A DNA stretch of 64,000 bases from Hyphomicrobium methylovorum (GTDB lineage Bacteria > Pseudomonadota > Alphaproteobacteria > Rhizobiales > Hyphomicrobiaceae). The position numbers were made by a program, and so were the translations under genes. Location of the stretch: the NCBI RefSeq assembly GCF_013626205.1, contig NZ_QHJE01000001.1:62001-126000 (forward strand), written 5' to 3'. Positions 59,996 through 64,000 of this stretch are shown one piece after another; positions within the stretch are counted from its first letter, which is position 1, and every line of letters begins with the position of its first letter. Below the pieces are notes generated by a model. The model worked only from the letters and a program-made list of their open reading frames with translations, was not told the DNA's origin and searched no databases.

Positions 59996-60820
59996 ATGCG
60001 CATCTCGATTGGGCATGTCACGCGTTACACATACGGCGAACCGACCAAATATTCGATCCTGGCGTTACGCCTGACGCCGCCCTCGTTTCAGGGACAGCGC
60101 GTTATCGAATGGAAAATTCATGCGCGCGGCATTGAGGCGGCCAAGGCGTTTCGAGACGGTTTCGGCAACACGGTGCATCTTGTGAGTTGTACCGATCCGC
60201 ACGTCGAGTCCGTTATCATCGCAAAAGGCATTGTCGAAACCGAGGAACGCGCCGGCATCGTTAGCGGCCTTGCCGACCCCGCGCCTCTTAATGTCTATCG
60301 CCGCCAGACGCCGATGACGACGGCCAACGAAGCCATCATTGCCTTGGCGCGTGAGACTGGTATGCATGAACCTGGACAGCCCGCCAGCATCGAGAGCATG
60401 CATCGCCTTATGCTTGCCGTGCGAGATGCCGTCGACTACCAAATCGGCGCGACGAACGCTCATACGACAGCCGCCGAAACGCTGCGGGATGGCGTCGGCG
60501 TTTGCCAGGACCACGCGCATCTTTTCATTTCCTCAGCCCGGGCGCTTGGCGTTCCTGCGCGCTATGTCAGCGGGTATCTCTTGATTGGCGACGAACCGGC
60601 CGAAGCGAACCATGCCTGGGCGGAAGTCTGGATTAATGACCTCGGCTGGGTCGGCTTTGATCCGGCAAATCGGTCTTGCCCGACCGATCATTACGTTCGT
60701 CTCGCTGCCGGTTTGGATTCGACGTTCGCCGCGCCGATCCGGGGCATGCGGCATGGCGCGGCGCGCGAGCAGCTTGACGTTATGGTCGAGGTTCAGCGGC
60801 ATGCCAGCCAACAACAGTAA
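59996..60820 (+). CDS. Transglutaminase-like cysteine protease
   Basis: 274 aa, with GAGGACC upstream of the ATG. An N-terminal beta domain (transglut_N, about 1-95) precedes the transglutaminase core with the triad Cys170 (GVGVCQDHAH), His206 (EANHAWAEVW) and Asp222 (GFDPANR). In this cluster it probably cleaves or transfers peptide or isopeptide bonds. It lies 9 bases after alpha-E and 21 bases before Anbu. No signal peptide, so it is cytoplasmic. Confidence 0.93.
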   Translation: MRISIGHVTRYTYGEPTKYSILALRLTPPSFQGQRVIEWKIHARGIEAAKAFRDGFGNTVHLVSCTDPHVESVIIAKGIVETEERAGIVSGLADPAPLNVYRRQTPMTTANEAIIALARETGMHEPGQPASIESMHRLMLAVRDAVDYQIGATNAHTTAAETLRDGVGVCQDHAHLFISSARALGVPARYVSGYLLIGDEPAEANHAWAEVWINDLGWVGFDPANRSCPTDHYVRLAAGLDSTFAAPIRGMRHGAAREQLDVMVEVQRHASQQQ

Positions 60821-60841
60821 ACGACATGGGAGAGGCGACGC

Positions 60842-61573
60842 ATGACCTACGCCGTAGCGATCCGGCTTAAGCGAGGATTGGTATTTGCCGCTGACACGCG
60901 CACGAACGCCGGGATCGATAACATCTCGCAATATCGAAAGCTTCAGGTTTGGCGCAAACCGGGAGAGCGCGTGCTCGTGCTGATGAGCTCCGGCAATCTC
61001 GCCGTTACGCAGTCCGTCATAAGCATGTTGAACGAGGCGCTCGACGACAACGATCCGGGAACGCCTAATCTCTTCAACGCTGCCAACATGTACCGCGCGG
61101 CACGCGTCGTTGGTGACGCCATCAGAGCAGAGCGGCGTATCGATGGTGAAGCGCTGGAAGCCAGCAGCCTCGGCTTCAACAATCAGTTCATCCTTGGCGG
61201 CCAGATCAAGGGCGAAGGTCCCCGCCTCTTCCAGATCTACCCGGAAGGAAATTTCATCGAGGCGGCCGTCGACACACCCTTCCTTCAGATCGGAGAACAC
61301 AAGTACGGCAAACCCATTCTCGATCGCGTGGCGCGGTCCGACATGCGCTTGGGCGAAGCAGCGAAACTGATTTTGCTGTCGTTCGATTCAACGCTGCGTT
61401 CGAACCTATCCGTCGGCATGCCGATCGACCTGGTGGTTTGCGAAGCCGACGTGCTGGACGTGGCGCGCGAGATCCGCATCGGTCCGGAAGACGAATATTT
61501 CCGCAAGCTTTCAGGCGCCTGGTCTGAGGCGCTGCGGCAGGCGTTCACAACCATTGAGGAATTCGAGGTCTAG
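60842..61573 (+). CDS. Anbu (proteasome-like peptidase, ancestral beta subunit)
   Basis: 243 aa, with GGGAGAGGCGACGC before the ATG. The proteasome beta fold begins MTYAVAIRLKRGLVFAADTR; Thr2 would become the N-terminal nucleophile once Met1 is removed, with Asp18 and Lys35-type residues conserved. Anbu forms open ring or lock-washer assemblies instead of closed proteasomes, and its substrates are not known. It ends the four-gene ATP-grasp/alpha-E/transglutaminase cluster, which likely is one operon. Confidence 0.93.
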   Translation: MTYAVAIRLKRGLVFAADTRTNAGIDNISQYRKLQVWRKPGERVLVLMSSGNLAVTQSVISMLNEALDDNDPGTPNLFNAANMYRAARVVGDAIRAERRIDGEALEASSLGFNNQFILGGQIKGEGPRLFQIYPEGNFIEAAVDTPFLQIGEHKYGKPILDRVARSDMRLGEAAKLILLSFDSTLRSNLSVGMPIDLVVCEADVLDVAREIRIGPEDEYFRKLSGAWSEALRQAFTTIEEFEV

Positions 61574-61713
61574 TCGAAGCTGAGGGCTCAACCGCCGGCG
61601 TCTGCTCCCTGCCTCTTGTGGCAGGCATCCCTCCATTTTCAGCGCGCCGTCCGGCGCCCGGATGAAATTCCTCCGGACTCCGAGCGCCGGTCGTTGTGTC
61701 TTCAAAGATTGTT

Positions 61714-62016
61714 TTAGTCCTTCGGGCACCACGAAGATGTCGAGGACCTGCAGGGTGTATTGTACGCATTCGTCATTTTTTCAGCGGCGGCCCATTCGTC
61801 CGGATCGAGGCTATTGTTATTGTCGACGTCGACTGCGGTAAATGTCGGCGCCGGATCGAGCTTCAGCTTCGAAACGTTCTCTTCAAACTCCGTGCGGCTG
61901 ACGGAGCCACTGCCGTCGGCGTCCAAGATCTTGAATTTGCTAGCCCAGTTATCGGCAGCGGCGACTGATCCAGACACAAGCAGTACCGAAATGAAGGCGA
62001 TCCATTCCTTGGTCAT
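61714..62016 (-). CDS. Small secreted EF-hand protein
   Basis: 100 aa from ATG 62016, with GGAGAACACGCG upstream; the frame beyond is not needed. A signal peptide (about 1-21, SGSVAAAD) is followed by two EF-hand loops, DADGSGSVSRTEF and DVDNNNSLDPDEW, both with the usual Asp/Asn/Ser ligands and a closing Glu or Asp. It should bind calcium in the periplasm. Two C-terminal cysteines are present. Function unknown. Confidence 0.82.
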   Translation of the reverse strand: MTKEWIAFISVLLVSGSVAAADNWASKFKILDADGSGSVSRTEFEENVSKLKLDPAPTFTAVDVDNNNSLDPDEWAAAEKMTNAYNTPCRSSTSSWCPKD

Positions 62017-62183
62017 CGCGTGTTCTCCATCGAGGGTTACGATGCCGTCGCTCGTTGCTGATACGGAGCCTGTGCTCGTTTTCGACGGCCGCACATCCCG
62101 CGTCTTTTCGCGGCGCACATTCAAGGGCAGCTCTGGCAATTCTTTCCGGGATTCGGCATGCCGAACGATCTAGTGCGGACGAT

Positions 62184-63278
62184 CTAGTCTTGCTCGGAGC
62201 CGACAGCCACTGCGGCTGGCGCGACTTCCGCAGCAAGAAGACCAAGGCGAGTGCCGGAATAAACACCTTGGCGCAGTGGGCGCCACCACGCATCGTTATT
62301 CAGATACCATTCGATGGTCGCCGCAATTCCGCTCGCAAATGTCTGCTCGGCGCGCCAGCCGAGTTCGGTTTCGATTTTTGTGGGATCGATCGCGTAGCGC
62401 CGGTCGTGTCCGGGGCGATCCGCAACGTAAGTGATGAGATCGCGTCGTCTTCTGGATGTCGGGCGGTGGGCATCGAGACTATCGCAAATCTGCTCGACAA
62501 CCGCGATGTTCTCCATCGGTGCGCGACCGCCGACATTATATGTTTCACCGATCTTTCCGCGCTCCAATACGCACGTCAGCGCTTTGACGTGATCGTCGAC
62601 GTATAGCCAATCTCGCACTTGCCTGCCGTCGCCATAAACGGGCAGTGGTTTCTCCTCTAGCGCGTTCAGCAGCACGAGCGGGATTAGCTTTTCCGGAAAA
62701 TGATACGGGCCGTAGTTATTCGAGCAGTTCGTAATCAATGTCGGCAAGCCGTATGTCTCGCGCCACGCGCTCACAAGATGGTCGGACGATGCCTTGCTGG
62801 CGGAGTAGGGCGAACGCGGATCATACGGTGTCGTTTCAACGAAGAAGCCGTCTCCTGGCAGCGTGCCGTAAACCTCGTCCGTGGAGACGTGAAGGAATCG
62901 GAATGCCGACTTCGCATCACCGCGAAGATCCGACCAATAATGCCGCGACGCCTCGAGCAGCACGTGCGTCCCTAGGATGTTGGTCTTGATGAACTCCGCC
63001 GAACCCGTGATCGATCGATCGACGTGGCTCTCAGCCGCGAGATGCATGACGGCTTGCGGCGCGACGTTGCTTAAGACGCTGCCCATGGCGTCCGCGTCGC
63101 AAATATCTGCGTGTACGAAATGATAATTCGGATGGTTGGCGATCGGCGCGAGCGACGCAGGATTGGCTGCATAGGTCAGCTTATCGACATTCACGACTGT
63201 CCAGCCGCGGACGCCAACGAGATAGCGCACCAGCGCCGAGCCGATGAACCCCGCTCCGCCCGTTACGACAACGCGCAT
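62184..63278 (-). CDS. rfbB: dTDP-glucose 4,6-dehydratase
   Basis: 364 aa, with GGGGGAGAGACT before the ATG. The extended SDR fold has [15 protein letters not shown] (NAD binding), the dehydratase residues Thr133-Asp134-Glu135 (STDEVYG) and Tyr158/Lys162 (YSASK), and [18 protein letters not shown]. It converts dTDP-glucose to dTDP-4-keto-6-deoxyglucose on the route to dTDP-rhamnose for surface polysaccharides. rfbA, rfbC and rfbD are not adjacent here. The last 20 residues ([18 protein letters not shown]) are a variable tail. Confidence 0.94.
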   Translation of the reverse strand: MRVVVTGGAGFIGSALVRYLVGVRGWTVVNVDKLTYAANPASLAPIANHPNYHFVHADICDADAMGSVLSNVAPQAVMHLAAESHVDRSITGSAEFIKTNILGTHVLLEASRHYWSDLRGDAKSAFRFLHVSTDEVYGTLPGDGFFVETTPYDPRSPYSASKASSDHLVSAWRETYGLPTLITNCSNNYGPYHFPEKLIPLVLLNALEEKPLPVYGDGRQVRDWLYVDDHVKALTCVLERGKIGETYNVGGRAPMENIAVVEQICDSLDAHRPTSRRRRDLITYVADRPGHDRRYAIDPTKIETELGWRAEQTFASGIAATIEWYLNNDAWWRPLRQGVYSGTRLGLLAAEVAPAAVAVGSEQD

Positions 63279-63460
63279 AGTCTCTCCCCCGCCCCTTCAA
63301 TGCGCCCCACAATGTCCCCAGTGCATACCAGAGGATGCCCGGCGGCCAGAGGGTGCAATCGTGTGATCCCTACAAAGACCTTCGGACTGGGGCTTAAATG
63401 CACACGTAGATTGCGCGCAGTCATGCGGCTTGGCGGCAAGTCGCCACTCGGCTGGCGGAC

Positions 63461-64000
63461 TCAGATCGAGAGTTCGAGCTGAGCATCTTCGTCTGAAGCG
63501 AATTTTGAAACCGAAACACCGACCAGCCGAATGCCTATCGCAACGGGGTAAACAGATCGCACTAAGGCGACGCTGATCTCGTGGAGAAGCTCGCGCGAGG
63601 TCACTGGACGTGAAGCTGTCCGGCTGCGCGTGACAATGCGGAAGTCTGCGTATTTGATTTTGACGGTAACGGTCGCGCCGAAGCTTTGGTTCTTCTCGCA
63701 CCACGCCCAGACATCATCAGCCATTTCGAGCACGCCTGCTTCGACATCGGTGGGGCGAATGCGGTCTTCGGAAAAGGTTGTCTCAGAGCCGGATGATTTG
63801 CGCGGCCGATTGGGCTCAACAGGGCGGTCATCTTCGCCGCGGGCGATGGCGTAATACCACGCGCCTGCTTTTCCAAAATGCTCTTCGAGAAAGTTGAGCG
63901 AGCGCGCCTTCAGATCGCCGCCCGTCTGTATGCCCAGCGCGTTGAGCTTCTCCGCCGTCACCGGCCCCACTCCGTGAAACTTCTTCACCGGCAAGCCTTC
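63461..64000 (-). CDS. dinB: DNA polymerase IV, C-terminal part (5' end beyond window)
   Basis: 180 codons, open to the right edge; the gene starts outside. The thumb motif KKFHGVGPVTAEKLNALGIQ (helix-hairpin-helix) and the little-finger domain starting KSSGSETTFSEDRIRPTD are typical of DinB. It is a Y-family translesion polymerase. The catalytic palm is not in the window. The upstream rfbB gene lies 182 bases away on the same strand. Confidence 0.92.
   Translation of the reverse strand, partial: EGLPVKKFHGVGPVTAEKLNALGIQTGGDLKARSLNFLEEHFGKAGAWYYAIARGEDDRPVEPNRPRKSSGSETTFSEDRIRPTDVEAGVLEMADDVWAWCEKNQSFGATVTVKIKYADFRIVTRSRTASRPVTSRELLHEISVALVRSVYPVAIGIRLVGVSVSKFASDEDAQLELSI

Noticed and set aside
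1-64000. CRISPR arrays or insertion sequences
   Set aside because: No regular direct repeats with spacers and no transposase-like frame were seen.

Overview
The window looks like chromosome from an alphaproteobacterium of the order Hyphomicrobiales (Rhizobiales), possibly Hyphomicrobium or a close relative. Base composition is roughly 60 % GC by eye. The lineage call rests on a FeuP/FeuQ-type sensor pair, a MucR regulator, the small families DUF1491, DUF5330 and DUF6456, a gene-transfer-agent-like tail remnant, and promoters that match the alphaproteobacterial EcfG stress sigma factor. I see no transposase, integrase or CRISPR array. The genus is an inference.

Layout. 1-11.6 kb (minus strand): cytochrome c maturation genes ccmI-ccmE-ccmF-ccmH, then a DegP protease, an OmpR-type regulator with its sensor kinase, and glnE, which runs off the left edge. 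11.7-14.2 kb: a FeuQ/FeuP-like pair with a small secreted protein just upstream, in the position of FeuN. 14.2-17 kb: a small phage-derived patch with a three-part lysis gene (peptidase + muramidase + holin-like segment with its own ribosome site) and a tail-protein remnant, then a YcgN-family gene. 17.2-25.5 kb: a class A penicillin-binding protein, a DUF1214/DUF1254-type pair, DUF1491, peptidoglycan-binding and DUF5330 genes, sufE, a DUF6456 gene, a DnaA domain IV-like gene and mucR. 25.8-42.4 kb: oligopeptidase B, csbD, several membrane or secreted proteins of unknown role, cutA, NAD kinase, a nitroreductase, a von Willebrand factor A gene with a related partner, an orphan amino-acid binding protein, cystathionine beta-lyase and an L,D-transpeptidase. 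A tRNA-Arg(TCG) follows.

42.7-52.4 kb is the most striking stretch. Eight promoters with the EcfG pattern (GGAAC, 16-17 bases, CGTT or NGTT) sit in front of nearly every gene there: a small membrane protein, a short-chain dehydrogenase, two PRC-barrel proteins, two small secreted proteins, an Nramp-related transporter, and both arms of a non-homologous end-joining system (split LigD and Ku). A ninth promoter of this type precedes csbD at 28 kb. This reads as a chromosomal cluster of general stress response genes that joins DNA double-strand-break repair to envelope and metal homeostasis.

52.7-57.5 kb holds a TonB-dependent siderophore receptor with a binding protein that lacks a signal peptide and a PepSY membrane protein. 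57.6-61.6 kb is an Anbu cluster (circularly permuted ATP-grasp, alpha-E protein, transglutaminase, Anbu proteasome-like peptidase), a predicted peptide-ligation and cleavage system whose substrate I believe is still unknown. The right end has an EF-hand protein, rfbB and the C-terminal part of DNA polymerase IV.

Other structured DNA: two copies of a nested hairpin whose core is conserved while its outer arms differ but still pair; tandem dyads ahead of degP; a DnaA-box-like inverted pair ahead of the DnaA-like gene; and a cluster of GANTC (CcrM) sites.
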